Source: Hydrogenimonas sp.
Lineage (GTDB): Bacteria; Campylobacterota; Campylobacteria; Campylobacterales; Hydrogenimonadaceae
Direction: 5' to 3'
NCBI RefSeq assembly: GCF_029933015.1
Contig: NZ_JAOZOZ010000050.1
Location: forward strand, 1-11,492
DNA: 11,492 bases
Part shown: piece by piece, positions 1 to 7,257 of the stretch
How positions within the stretch are numbered: position 1 is the stretch's first letter
Layout of the letters: each line of letters starts with the position of its first letter
Program-made: the position numbers and the translations under genes
Notes under the pieces: generated by a model
What the model was told of the DNA's origin: nothing
Seen by the model: the letters and a program-made list of their open reading frames with translations, nothing else
Database searches by the model: none

Positions 1-1099
1 TGAAGTCGTCGTAGGTGAGCGGCCGTTTGGCGTAGGCGGCGATGTAGCTGAGGATCCCGAAGGCCCCCACGGAGCTGATGAAGTAGCTGAGCAGGTAGAA
101 CATGATCGCCGGCGCGGCCAGCTTCGATCCCAGCCCGATGGAGGAGAGCGCGATGAGCATGTATCCGCCGTGGACGATCGAGGAGCCCGCCAGCATCCGC
201 TTGAGAATGTTCTGCGAAAGCGCCAGCCAGGAGCCGCCCAGAAGCGTCAGGACGGTGATGGCGGTGAGCATGTCGCTGCCGTGCAGTCCCGTATGGCTGA
301 AATAGGCCAGATAGATGCGCAGCGCCACGGCGAAGAGCGCGATCTTGAAGGTCGACGCCATGAACATCGTCACCGGGAACGGCGATCCGTGGTAGACGTC
401 CAGAACCCAGGCGTGAAAGGGTACGGCACCGATCTTGAAGAGGATCGTCACGAGCAGAAGCATGCCGGCCACCGTCAGAAGAAGACGGTAGTCGCCGGCG
501 TGGTTGCGGACGAAGTCGCCGATCTCAGGAATCAGCGTCGTACCGGAAACCCCGTAGATCATGGCGCTTCCCAGAATGAACATGGCTCCGGCCAGAGAGC
601 CGAGGACCAGATACTTGAACATCGCCTCGCCGCTGAGGGGATTGTTTTTGTGGTATCCCACCAGGGCATAGATGCTCAGCGACGCCAGCTCCAGGCCGAT
701 GAAGGCGGTGACGAGATCGTTGGCGTGGGCCAGTGTCGTCATGCCGAAGATGCTGAAGAGAAAGAGGGCGAAAAACTCGCCGTTGTAGTACTTGCGTTTC
801 TCCAGATAGACACTGTTGATCAGCAGCGTGAAGATCCCTCCGGCCAGAAACATCAGATCGAAGAGGGTCGAAAAGTCGTCGATGACGTACATCTTTCCGA
901 AGACTTCGTAAAAGGCGTAGCGCACCGTCCCGCTCCCGAACTGCGGCAGCTCGACGAAAAAGGCGACCGCCATGAAAGCGACCGCGATCCACTGGTAACG
1001 CTTCAGACCGATTCTTTTGACGGTACTGAGCATCAGCAGGACGAACGCCCCGACGACCATCAACGCCATCGGAAGGACGAGAATGAGCTGTTCCATCAT
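1..1099 (-). CDS. nuoN: NADH-quinone oxidoreductase subunit N (3' end cut by window)
   Basis: NuoN is an antiporter-like proton-pumping subunit of the complex I membrane arm. The frame reads cleanly from the start to the window edge (366 codons). Roughly the last 120 residues of a normal ~490-residue NuoN are missing. Counting from the second Met, the hydrophobic N-terminal helices are followed by GLELASLSIYAL with Glu136, then MFKYLVLG with Lys161, and a KIGAVPFHAWVLDVY segment that matches the family core KxxxVPFHxWxxDVY. Two adjacent ATGs (1099 and 1096) are possible starts. I chose 1099 because it overlaps the nuoM stop as ATGA and has a strong GGAGGT at 1105-1110, five bases upstream. 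The ATG at 1096 would also work, with a spacing of eight. It lies last in the visible operon. The family call is secure; the true end is not visible. Confidence 0.95.
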   Translation of the reverse strand, partial: MMEQLILVLPMALMVVGAFVLLMLSTVKRIGLKRYQWIAVAFMAVAFFVELPQFGSGTVRYAFYEVFGKMYVIDDFSTLFDLMFLAGGIFTLLINSVYLEKRKYYNGEFFALFLFSIFGMTTLAHANDLVTAFIGLELASLSIYALVGYHKNNPLSGEAMFKYLVLGSLAGAMFILGSAMIYGVSGTTLIPEIGDFVRNHAGDYRLLLTVAGMLLLVTILFKIGAVPFHAWVLDVYHGSPFPVTMFMASTFKIALFAVALRIYLAYFSHTGLHGSDMLTAITVLTLLGGSWLALSQNILKRMLAGSSIVHGGYMLIALSSIGLGSKLAAPAIMFYLLSYFISSVGAFGILSYIAAYAKRPLTYDDF

Positions 1100-2577
1100 G
1101 AAGCACCTCCGACGGTTTGCGCCAGCGTTTGGAGCATCTGCTGCAGCTGGGGTTCGAAAAGCGGGGTGAAGAGCGACGGGGCGATGCCCGTCACCACCAG
1201 CAGCAACGCGATCGGAGTCAACGTCAGCAGCTCGAGCGTCGTGAGATCCCCGAACTGCGCCGTATGGCGCGTGACGGGTCCGAACACCGTCCGCTGCAGC
1301 ATCCAGAAGACGAAGAGCATCGCCGCGAGCATCGTCGTCGCCGCCGCGAAGCCGATGGCGATCCCCTCATGGAAAGCGCCGATGACGATCAGAAGCTCGC
1401 CGACGAATCCCCCCGTCCCCGGAAGCCCCGCGATACAGAGGGCGAAAAAGGCGAAGAGAAAGCCAAATCTTGGCGCCACCGAGGCGATGCCCCCCAGGTT
1501 GGAGATGTGGACGCTCCCGGTGCGGCGGTAGAGCAGACCGATCATCAGAAAGATCCCCGCCGAAGCGAGGGCGTGGGTGGCGATGAAGTAGAGGCTGCCG
1601 CTCCAGGCGTAGAGATTCGTCAGAACGATGCCCAGGGCGATGAGCGAAAGGTGCGAACCGGACGAAAAGGCGAACATGCGCCGCAGGTTGTTCTCCATGA
1701 TCGCGTGGATCGCGTAGTAGAGCAGACCGGCGACGGCCAGCACGACGATGGTCGGTTCGTAGTAGCTCAGTGTCGGGCCGAAGAGTCCGTAACCGAAGCG
1801 CCACAGGCCGTAGACGCCCAGCTTCGCCATGATGGCCGAGAGTATCACCACGGAAGGCGTCGGCGCGGAGCTGTAGGCGGGCGCCATCCAGGTATGGAAA
1901 CCCAGCAGCGGAATCTTGATCGCGAAGGCCAGCAGAAAACCCGCCGCCAGCCAGATCGAGGTCTTCGGATCGAAACTGAGCGTGGCCAGGTGGTCCAGAG
2001 CGAAACTCCACGCACCGTGGGCTTCGTAATACTCGTACCCCAGATAGAGGATCGAAAAGAGCATCGCCATCGAACCGAGCACCGTCATCAGCAGGATCTT
2101 CATGGCGTTGAAACGGTTCATCCCGTGGCCGAAGCGGCCGATCATGACGAAGATCGGCAGCAGCATCGTCTCCCAGAAGAGATAGAAGAGAATCAGATCC
2201 AGCGAGAGCACGGCCCCCGTCACACCCGTCTGCAGCAGGAGCATGTTGTACCAGTAGCCCTGTTTCTCGTAGTTCCACATGTAGAGGTACAGAAGCGGCA
2301 TCAAAAAGGCGGTCATCAGCAAAATCACGAGGGAGAGCGCGTCGATCCCCAGATAGTAGGAGATGCCGTAGTTGTGGATCCACGGCAGACGACGGACGAA
2401 CTGCATCCCCTCCGCGGCGGGATCGAAATGGAGCGTGAGATAGAGCGACAGGGCGAAAACCAGCAGTGCCGAGAGCATCGCACCCGCGCGCAGTATCGGA
2501 AACTTCACCCGAAAGAGCCCCATCAGAATCGCGAACAGCATCGGAAGAAAGACGATATAGCTCAGAAGCATCCCCAT
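1096..2577 (-). CDS. nuoM: NADH-quinone oxidoreductase subunit M
   Basis: NuoM is an antiporter-like proton-pumping subunit in the middle of the complex I membrane arm. The 493-residue length is normal and the protein is hydrophobic throughout, consistent with about 14 membrane helices. Visible family marks are FYLFWETMLLPIFVMIG with Glu136, AFAIKIPLLGFHTW with Lys221, MAKLGVYGLWRFG with Lys252, THALASAGIFLMIG, and LPGTGGFVGELLI with Glu394. These charged residues match the proton-path Glu and Lys positions known in the family. One oddity is that the usual WLPDAH after the Lys221 helix reads WMAPAY, so the Asp and His are absent. The start ATG is one base after the nuoL stop, with GGAGGAG about six bases upstream. 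A second ATG two codons later is less favoured. The end overlaps nuoN by four bases, and the final codons carry the nuoN ribosome-binding site. Confidence 0.97.
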   Translation of the reverse strand: MGMLLSYIVFLPMLFAILMGLFRVKFPILRAGAMLSALLVFALSLYLTLHFDPAAEGMQFVRRLPWIHNYGISYYLGIDALSLVILLMTAFLMPLLYLYMWNYEKQGYWYNMLLLQTGVTGAVLSLDLILFYLFWETMLLPIFVMIGRFGHGMNRFNAMKILLMTVLGSMAMLFSILYLGYEYYEAHGAWSFALDHLATLSFDPKTSIWLAAGFLLAFAIKIPLLGFHTWMAPAYSSAPTPSVVILSAIMAKLGVYGLWRFGYGLFGPTLSYYEPTIVVLAVAGLLYYAIHAIMENNLRRMFAFSSGSHLSLIALGIVLTNLYAWSGSLYFIATHALASAGIFLMIGLLYRRTGSVHISNLGGIASVAPRFGFLFAFFALCIAGLPGTGGFVGELLIVIGAFHEGIAIGFAAATTMLAAMLFVFWMLQRTVFGPVTRHTAQFGDLTTLELLTLTPIALLLVVTGIAPSLFTPLFEPQLQQMLQTLAQTVGGAS

Positions 2578-2578
2578 A

Positions 2579-4480
2579 TCACTCTCCTCCGATGTTTTGA
2601 AGAATATAGAGCGAAAGGCCGCAGAGCCCCGCCATGAAATAGAGGGCGTACCACCTGACGCTGCCGTTTTGCAGCAGCGCGAAACCGGCCGAAGCCACTC
2701 TGTACCCCCCCACCGTCAGACCGATGATCCCGTCGATGATCCGGTTGTCGACGACTCTGTCGAGCAGACGGCTCAACCCCCTCAGAGGCCTGACGAAGAG
2801 CGCCTCGTAGATCTCGTCGACATAGAGGGTATGACGGAGCATCGTCTGCCACGCCGCGGCGTCGTGTGCCTCCCTCGGCGATCGCGCGAAGAGCCTGTAG
2901 GCGACGTAGATACCGGCCGAGGCCACGAGAAGGTTGAGCATGTCGAGCAGAAACTCTTCACCCGAGCCCAGATGGAGCGCCCGGTCGGGCAGATGCAAAA
3001 ATCCGGCGAACCAGTTTTGCCCCCCATACGCTTCGGGCAGGCCGAAAAAGCCCGCGACAGCGCTGCCGACGGCCAGGACGACCAGCGGCCAGGTGACGGT
3101 TCTATCCAGCGGCGCGGGCTCGGCCTTTTCCCGTGGGGGTGCCACGAAGACGACGAAAAAGAGGCGGAACATGTAGTAGGCCGTCAGATAGGCCGTGGCG
3201 ACGCCGACGGCCCAGATGAAGGTATGTCCCGAGGCGAAGGCGTGGGCCAGGATGGCATCCTTGCTGAAAAATCCGGCGAAGGGAGGGATGCCGGAAATGG
3301 CCAGCGTCGCGACGAGCATCGTCGCCGTCACCAGCCCCATCTTCTCCTTCAGGCCACCCATTTTGAAGATGTTCTGCTCGTGGTGCAGGGCGATGATGAC
3401 GGCCCCGGCTCCCATGAAGAGAAGCGCCTTGAAAAAGGCGTGGGTGAAGAGGTGGAAGATGCCGGCGCTGTATCCGCCGAGCCCGACGGCGATGAACATG
3501 TAGCCCAGCTGCGACATCGTCGAGTAGGCCAGGATCTTCTTGATGTCGCTCTGATAGCACGCAAACAGCGCCGCCAACAGCGCCGAGGCGGCGCCGATGG
3601 AGGCGATGAAAAGACCCACATCCGGAACCGACTCGTACAAAAAGGAGAATCTCGCCACCATGTAGACCCCCGCCGTGACCATCGTGGCGGCGTGAATCAG
3701 GGCCGAGACGGGGGTGGGCCCCGCCATCGCGTCGGGCAGCCAGACATAGAGCGGAATCTGCGCCGACTTGCCCATGGCGCCGACGAAAAGCAGCAGCCCC
3801 ACCAACGCCGTCATCGCCGGATCGACCGATCCGATATGCGCGGCGATGTCGGCGAAGGAGAAGCCCCCCTCCCCCACCAGCGCGAAGAGCAGTCCCAGGC
3901 CGCTGATGAAGCCGAAGTCGCCGATGCGGTTGAGGATAAACGCCTTGTTGGCTGCCTTGACGTTGGCCGGGTCCTCGTAGTACCAGCCGATCAGCAGGTA
4001 GCTCGCCAACCCCACCAGCTCCCAACCGATGAACATGACGATCGGATTGTCGGCCAATACCAGCAGCAGCATGCTTCCGAGAAAAAAGTTGAAATAGGCG
4101 AAAAATTTGCCGAAACTCTTCTCGCCGCGCATGTAGCCGACGGCGTAGATATGGATGACCGAGCCGACGAAGGTGACGATGAAGAGCATCACCGCCCCCA
4201 GCGCGTCGGCCGAGAGCGTAAGACCGATCTTCAGATCGCCTACCGAAAGCCACGTAAAGAGCGTCTGGCGAAAGGTTACGTCCGCGCCTGATGCGACGGC
4301 GTAGAGCACCTTCAGCCCCAGCGCGGCCGCCACGACCGGTCCGGCGACACCGAGAGCGGCATAGAAGGTGTCGAGCCTTCTGGTACGGGGAAACGTCAGG
4401 TGTAGCAGCCCCAGTACCAGCGCGCCCGTAAAGGGAAGCAGCAGAATCCAGCCCAAAAGCTGCGTCGTCTGAAGTGTCAT
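2579..4480 (-). CDS. nuoL: NADH-quinone oxidoreductase subunit L
   Basis: NuoL is the distal antiporter-like proton-pumping subunit of complex I. At 633 residues it is close to the usual ~610-650. The antiporter core is clear: FIGWELVGLASYLLIG with Glu154, ANKAFILNRIGDFG around 177-190, GKSAQIPLYVWLPDAMAGPTPVSALIH at 237-263 with Lys238 and His263, ATMVTAGVYMVAR, FKALLFMGAGA with Lys351, and GIPPFAGFFSKDAIL with Lys408. The C-terminal part (about 535-600) has the charged, amphipathic character of the long lateral helix, followed by a last membrane helix. The ATG overlaps the nuoK stop as ATGA and has GGAGGT at 4485-4490. The stop is one base before nuoM. Nothing in the sequence looks damaged or atypical. 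Confidence 0.98.
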   Translation of the reverse strand: MTLQTTQLLGWILLLPFTGALVLGLLHLTFPRTRRLDTFYAALGVAGPVVAAALGLKVLYAVASGADVTFRQTLFTWLSVGDLKIGLTLSADALGAVMLFIVTFVGSVIHIYAVGYMRGEKSFGKFFAYFNFFLGSMLLLVLADNPIVMFIGWELVGLASYLLIGWYYEDPANVKAANKAFILNRIGDFGFISGLGLLFALVGEGGFSFADIAAHIGSVDPAMTALVGLLLFVGAMGKSAQIPLYVWLPDAMAGPTPVSALIHAATMVTAGVYMVARFSFLYESVPDVGLFIASIGAASALLAALFACYQSDIKKILAYSTMSQLGYMFIAVGLGGYSAGIFHLFTHAFFKALLFMGAGAVIIALHHEQNIFKMGGLKEKMGLVTATMLVATLAISGIPPFAGFFSKDAILAHAFASGHTFIWAVGVATAYLTAYYMFRLFFVVFVAPPREKAEPAPLDRTVTWPLVVLAVGSAVAGFFGLPEAYGGQNWFAGFLHLPDRALHLGSGEEFLLDMLNLLVASAGIYVAYRLFARSPREAHDAAAWQTMLRHTLYVDEIYEALFVRPLRGLSRLLDRVVDNRIIDGIIGLTVGGYRVASAGFALLQNGSVRWYALYFMAGLCGLSLYILQNIGGE

Positions 4481-4794
4481 GACAACCTCCTCTGGGCCAG
4501 ATCGGTGAAGGCGTCACTGTCGACGGTACGTTTTTTGCGATAGAGCTGAACGATCATCGCCAGAAAGAGGGCCGCTTCGGCGGCGATGACGCCGATAATG
4601 AGCAGGGCGATCACCGAACCACCCATGTCGGGATGCAGGCGGGAGAAGGTGGCCAAAACGATATTGACGGCATTGAGCATCAGTTCGATCGACATGTAGA
4701 CGACGAAGATGTTCCGCCGGCTCATGACGCCTACGGCACCGATGCCAAAAAGCAGCGTCGCCAGCGCCAGAAACGATTCAGGATTCAATGTCAT
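4477..4794 (-). CDS. nuoK: NADH-quinone oxidoreductase subunit K
   Basis: NuoK is a small MrpC-like membrane subunit that takes part in the proton path between NuoJ/NuoH and the antiporter subunits. The protein is 105 residues (E. coli 100) with three membrane helices. The two family glutamates are present: Glu37 in YMSIELMLNAVN and Glu73 in GVIAAEAALFLAM. The start at MTLNPESF is chosen because an AAAGGAG (GGAG at 4802-4805) lies seven bases upstream and because the helix pattern begins right there. The same frame stays open further upstream, but that part reads as low-complexity Arg/Ser/Cys and is a shadow of nuoJ. The gene overlaps the end of nuoJ by 17 bases and nuoL by four bases, so it is probably translationally coupled on both sides. 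Confidence 0.96.
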   Translation of the reverse strand: MTLNPESFLALATLLFGIGAVGVMSRRNIFVVYMSIELMLNAVNIVLATFSRLHPDMGGSVIALLIIGVIAAEAALFLAMIVQLYRKKRTVDSDAFTDLAQRRLS

Positions 4795-5293
4795 AGGCCT
4801 GCTCCTTTTTCCCGATGATGATCGCCCCGACCATGGCCGCCAGCAGCAGGAGCGAAAGAATCTCGAACGGCAGCACCCAGTCGGTAAAAAGCGATTTTCC
4901 CACCGCTTCCGCACTGCCGAAACCTTTTTGGGTTTTGGGAAAAGCGTTCGCGACCGATACGAGCGTTTTGTAGAGCAGCCAGCCGAAAGGGGCCGTCAGA
5001 ACGGAGGCGCCGACGATCCACACCCCCTTGAAACGCTCTTTCGGAAACTGCTCCTCTTTAAGGTTGACGGTCAAAATGACGATCAGCGTCAAAACGACGA
5101 CCGCCCCGACGGAGACGAGTATCTGCGCCAGGAAGAGAAACGACTGGTTCAGCAGTGCGAAAAGGCCGGCCACCGCCAGCAGAACCGCCAGAAAACCGAT
5201 GGCATTGGTAGCAGGCCGCCGGGCGATGACGACGGTCAGCGCTCCCACGACCAGAAACAGTCCCAACAGAGTCAATATGATTTTTTCAGGCAC
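4778..5293 (-). CDS. nuoJ: NADH-quinone oxidoreductase subunit J
   Basis: NuoJ (ND6-like) is a membrane subunit whose third helix links quinone chemistry to the proton path. The protein is 171 residues with five predicted membrane helices and a hydrophilic loop at about 77-90 and 115-135. The conserved third helix aligns as AQILVSVGAVVVLTLIVIL (about 56-74) with the usual xxIIVYxGAxMVLFxFVxM. The conserved Tyr is replaced by Ser61 and the LFVF stretch by LTLI. The start is a GTG eight bases inside the end of nuoI, with GGAGG at 5303-5307 nine bases upstream. No ATG start would keep the first helix. The 3' end overlaps nuoK by 17 bases. The identification is secure from position, length and helix 3. 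Confidence 0.95.
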   Translation of the reverse strand: MPEKIILTLLGLFLVVGALTVVIARRPATNAIGFLAVLLAVAGLFALLNQSFLFLAQILVSVGAVVVLTLIVILTVNLKEEQFPKERFKGVWIVGASVLTAPFGWLLYKTLVSVANAFPKTQKGFGSAEAVGKSLFTDWVLPFEILSLLLLAAMVGAIIIGKKEQAYDIES

Positions 5294-5804
5294 GGCTCGT
5301 ATCCTCCCCGAATGCGCTTTTGTGGGCGAGAAGCTGCTCTTTGGTCAGAACGAAATCCTCCCGCCTCTTGCCCGTGACGGAAAAGATGCCGGTATCCATC
5401 CGGATCGCGTCGCAGGGGCACGCTTCGACACAGTAGCCGCAGAAGACACACTCGAGGGTGTCGATCTCGAAAATCTGCGGCATCTTCTCCTCGATACCGT
5501 CCGTCCGCTCGGTGGCGACGATATGGATGCACTGGGCCGGACAGGCGGTGGCGCACATGAAACAGGCGACACAGCGGATCGACCCGTCCTCGCGATGGGT
5601 GAGCCGGTGCAGCCCGCGGTAGCGCTCGGTGATGTCGGTGGGCTGCTCCTCGGGATACTCCAGCGTCTCGACGGCGTTGATGTCGGCGACATTGACGAAG
5701 AGGTGTTTGGCCGTGACCTTCAGACCCTCGAAGATCGCGGGCAGATAGAGCCGTTCTTTGGCCGTTTTGTTGTAACGGGGGACGGTTTTGACGCGGTTTG
5801 TCAC
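5286..5804 (-). CDS. nuoI: NADH-quinone oxidoreductase subunit I (two 4Fe-4S ferredoxin-type)
   Basis: NuoI carries two tetranuclear clusters (N6a and N6b) that pass electrons from NuoG towards NuoB and the quinone site. The protein is 172 residues, normal for the family. Cluster motifs are CVACFMCATACP (Cys78, 81, 84, 88) and CVFCGYCVEACP (Cys119, 122, 125, 129), both complete CxxCxxCxxxCP sets. The N-terminal LYLPAIFEGLKVTAKHLF is the amphipathic membrane-anchoring segment seen in the family. The start is a GTG with a strong GGAGGT at 5810-5815, five bases upstream. The frame is open to 5960, but that part is repeat-derived and gives an Arg/Ser-rich peptide unlike NuoI. A 157-base repeat-filled spacer separates it from nuoH. 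It overlaps nuoJ by eight bases. Confidence 0.95.
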   Translation of the reverse strand: MTNRVKTVPRYNKTAKERLYLPAIFEGLKVTAKHLFVNVADINAVETLEYPEEQPTDITERYRGLHRLTHREDGSIRCVACFMCATACPAQCIHIVATERTDGIEEKMPQIFEIDTLECVFCGYCVEACPCDAIRMDTGIFSVTGKRREDFVLTKEQLLAHKSAFGEDTSRA

Positions 5805-5961
5805 GATGCACCTCCCATTATGAAAACACGCGAGGCGAACAAAGTCCGCCTCACTACGCTGACGCTGTGTCCACTTCGGCAGCGGGCCCGCCGCGCTGGC
5901 GCGGCTTGAACACTCCGGCACGGCAAAGCCGCGCCTACGCGTTCGATAAAGATCTTCCACT
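5805..5961 (-). repeat. Repeat-filled nuoH-nuoI spacer with three palindromes
   Basis: This 157-base spacer is the only long gap in the operon. It holds three palindromes. The first, at 5832-5852, has a 9-base stem with one G-T pair and an AAA/TTT loop. The second, at 5890-5905, has a 7-base GCCGCGC stem and a 2-base loop. The third, at 5917-5935, has an 8-base stem with one G-T pair and an AAA/TTT loop. The first and third are preceded on the minus strand by the same GCGTAG (5854-5859 and 5935-5940), so they look like two diverged direct copies of one unit. No run of T follows the stems, so a rho-independent terminator is unlikely. The element resembles REP-type interspersed palindromes by architecture; a family name cannot be given from this window. 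Confidence 0.6.
5810..5815 (-). promoter_or_regulatory. Ribosome-binding site that sets the nuoI GTG start
   Basis: The minus strand reads GGAGGT here, five bases before the GTG at 5804. It is the strongest Shine-Dalgarno match in the spacer and decides the nuoI start against the repeat-derived upstream extension. The same GGAGGTGC(T/A)TC(A/G)TGA arrangement occurs before nuoN at 1096-1110. Confidence 0.7.
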
Positions 5962-7257
5962 TCATGACAAGACTCCTACGACCACGATGGCGGTGACGAA
6001 AATGTTCAGAAGCGACAGGGGCAGCAGATAGCGCCATCCCAGCGTCTGGACCTGATCGTACCGAAAGCGCGGCAGCGTCCAGCGGACGACGATGAAAAAG
6101 ATGTTGAAGGCCATCAGTTTCATGACGAACACGGCGATCTGCAGCAGCGTCACGGCCACCGTCGTGGCGGCCGAACCTTCCGGTAATGTGCTGATATATA
6201 TTAATATCAAGTCGATCACGACGGTCATCGCGATCAGTACGACACTCAGCACCTTCGTTTCGAAGTGGCGTCCCCAGTCGGTCGAGACGGTCGGACGCAC
6301 CGTGTTGTTCTTTTTCATCCAGCGGATGAAGAACCATACGAACAGAGGAAGCGCCACGACGATCGTCCACGCCACGGCGGAAAAATGCGCCGTCAGCGTT
6401 TCGGTGGAGAGCCATGGGAGCTGGTAGCCCCCGAAGAACATCGTGACGATGACGGCGCTGGCGGTGTTCATCGCCACGTACTCTCCCATGAAGTACATCG
6501 CGAACTTCATCGCCGTATACTCGGTCATGAAACCGGCGACGATCTCGCTTTCGCCTTCGGCGACGCTGAAGGGGGCGCGGTTGGTCTCCACGAAGAGCGC
6601 CACGATGACGACAATGGCGGCCAGCGGCTGCACCAGCGCCCCCCAGGCCGGCAGAAAGCCAAGCACCGTACCGCTCTGCCAATGCACCATGGCGTTGAAG
6701 TCGATCGTCCCGTAGGTGAGGATCATGCTGATGACACCCAGCCCCAGGGCCAGCTCGTAGCTGACCATCTGCGACGCGGAGCGCAGGGCCCCCAGCAGAG
6801 AGTATTTGTTGTGGCTCATCCAGCCGCCGAAGACCATCCCGATGACACCGACGGAGCCGATGGCCAGATACCAGAGGATCCCGTACTCCACCGGCAGCGC
6901 CTGGATCTTCATCCGCTCGCCGTACAGCACCAGGTCGTCGGCGAAAGGAATCACCATGAAGGCCAGCAGCGCCGAGGCGAAGGTGATCATCGGCGCCAGC
7001 ACGAAGAGCCACCGCCCCTTGCCGATGTGGGAGGGGTAGTACTCCTCCTTGACGACCAGCTTGATCACGTCGGCGAAGGATTGCACCACCCCGCCCAGAC
7101 GAAAGCCGAAGAGATTGGTGCGGTTGGGGCCCAGGCGGTCCTGGATGAGGCCGCAGACCCGCCGCTCCAGCCAGACCAGCACCGGGATCATCAGAAGCGC
7201 CAGGAGCGCCGCCAGGACGATGGTCGCCAGGGTCACGACGATGGAGAGCGTACTCAT
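5962..7257 (-). CDS. nuoH: NADH-quinone oxidoreductase subunit H, long form
   Basis: NuoH (ND1-like) is the membrane subunit that forms the quinone chamber with NuoB and NuoD. Family motifs are clear: LERRVCGLIQDRLGPNRTN at 30-48, GGWMSHNKYSLLGALRSASQMVSYE at 144-168, ETNRAPFSVAEGESEIVAGFMTEY at 224-247, and WTLPRFRYDQVQTLGWRYLLP at 393-413. The protein is 431 residues, about 100 more than the 325-residue E. coli form. The extra length lies between the GGYQLPW segment (276-282) and the WTLPRFRYDQ motif, and includes hydrophobic stretches at about 294-311 and 335-355, so probably extra membrane helices. The ATG overlaps the nuoG stop as ATGA and has AAAGGTG six bases upstream. A GTG three codons earlier lies inside that ribosome-binding site and is rejected. 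Confidence 0.96.
   Translation of the reverse strand: MSTLSIVVTLATIVLAALLALLMIPVLVWLERRVCGLIQDRLGPNRTNLFGFRLGGVVQSFADVIKLVVKEEYYPSHIGKGRWLFVLAPMITFASALLAFMVIPFADDLVLYGERMKIQALPVEYGILWYLAIGSVGVIGMVFGGWMSHNKYSLLGALRSASQMVSYELALGLGVISMILTYGTIDFNAMVHWQSGTVLGFLPAWGALVQPLAAIVVIVALFVETNRAPFSVAEGESEIVAGFMTEYTAMKFAMYFMGEYVAMNTASAVIVTMFFGGYQLPWLSTETLTAHFSAVAWTIVVALPLFVWFFIRWMKKNNTVRPTVSTDWGRHFETKVLSVVLIAMTVVIDLILIYISTLPEGSAATTVAVTLLQIAVFVMKLMAFNIFFIVVRWTLPRFRYDQVQTLGWRYLLPLSLLNIFVTAIVVVGVLS

Larger units (their letters stand above)
5801..5965 (-). other. 54-codon open frame bridging nuoH and nuoI (doubtful gene)
   Basis: An ATG at 5965 overlaps the nuoH stop as ATGA. The frame stays open through the whole repeat-filled spacer and stops with TGA at 5801-5803, which overlaps the nuoI GTG as GTGA. 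The first residues, MKWKIFIER, look like an ordinary gene start; the rest is Arg/Ala/Ser-rich and derives from the palindromes. I recognise no domain. It may be the remnant of an older nuoI start cut off by a repeat insertion, or a frame used only to carry ribosomes across the spacer. A functional protein is unlikely. The GTG of nuoI is not in phase with this frame. Confidence 0.25.

Noticed and set aside
170..2637. Long open frames on the plus strand opposite nuoN and nuoM (for example 170-1531 and 1117-2637)
   Set aside because: They are rich in Arg, His, Gln, Glu and Asp, have no recognisable domain, and mirror hydrophobic nuo genes. They are antisense shadows caused by high GC at third codon positions.
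2597..4291. 564-codon open frame on the plus strand opposite nuoL
   Set aside because: Same low-complexity charged composition, no domain and no ribosome-binding site worth noting; nuoL on the other strand is certain.
5805..5960. Longer nuoI beginning at 5960
   Set aside because: The extra 52 residues come from the palindromic repeats, while a strong GGAGGT precedes the GTG at 5804 and gives a normal NuoI length.
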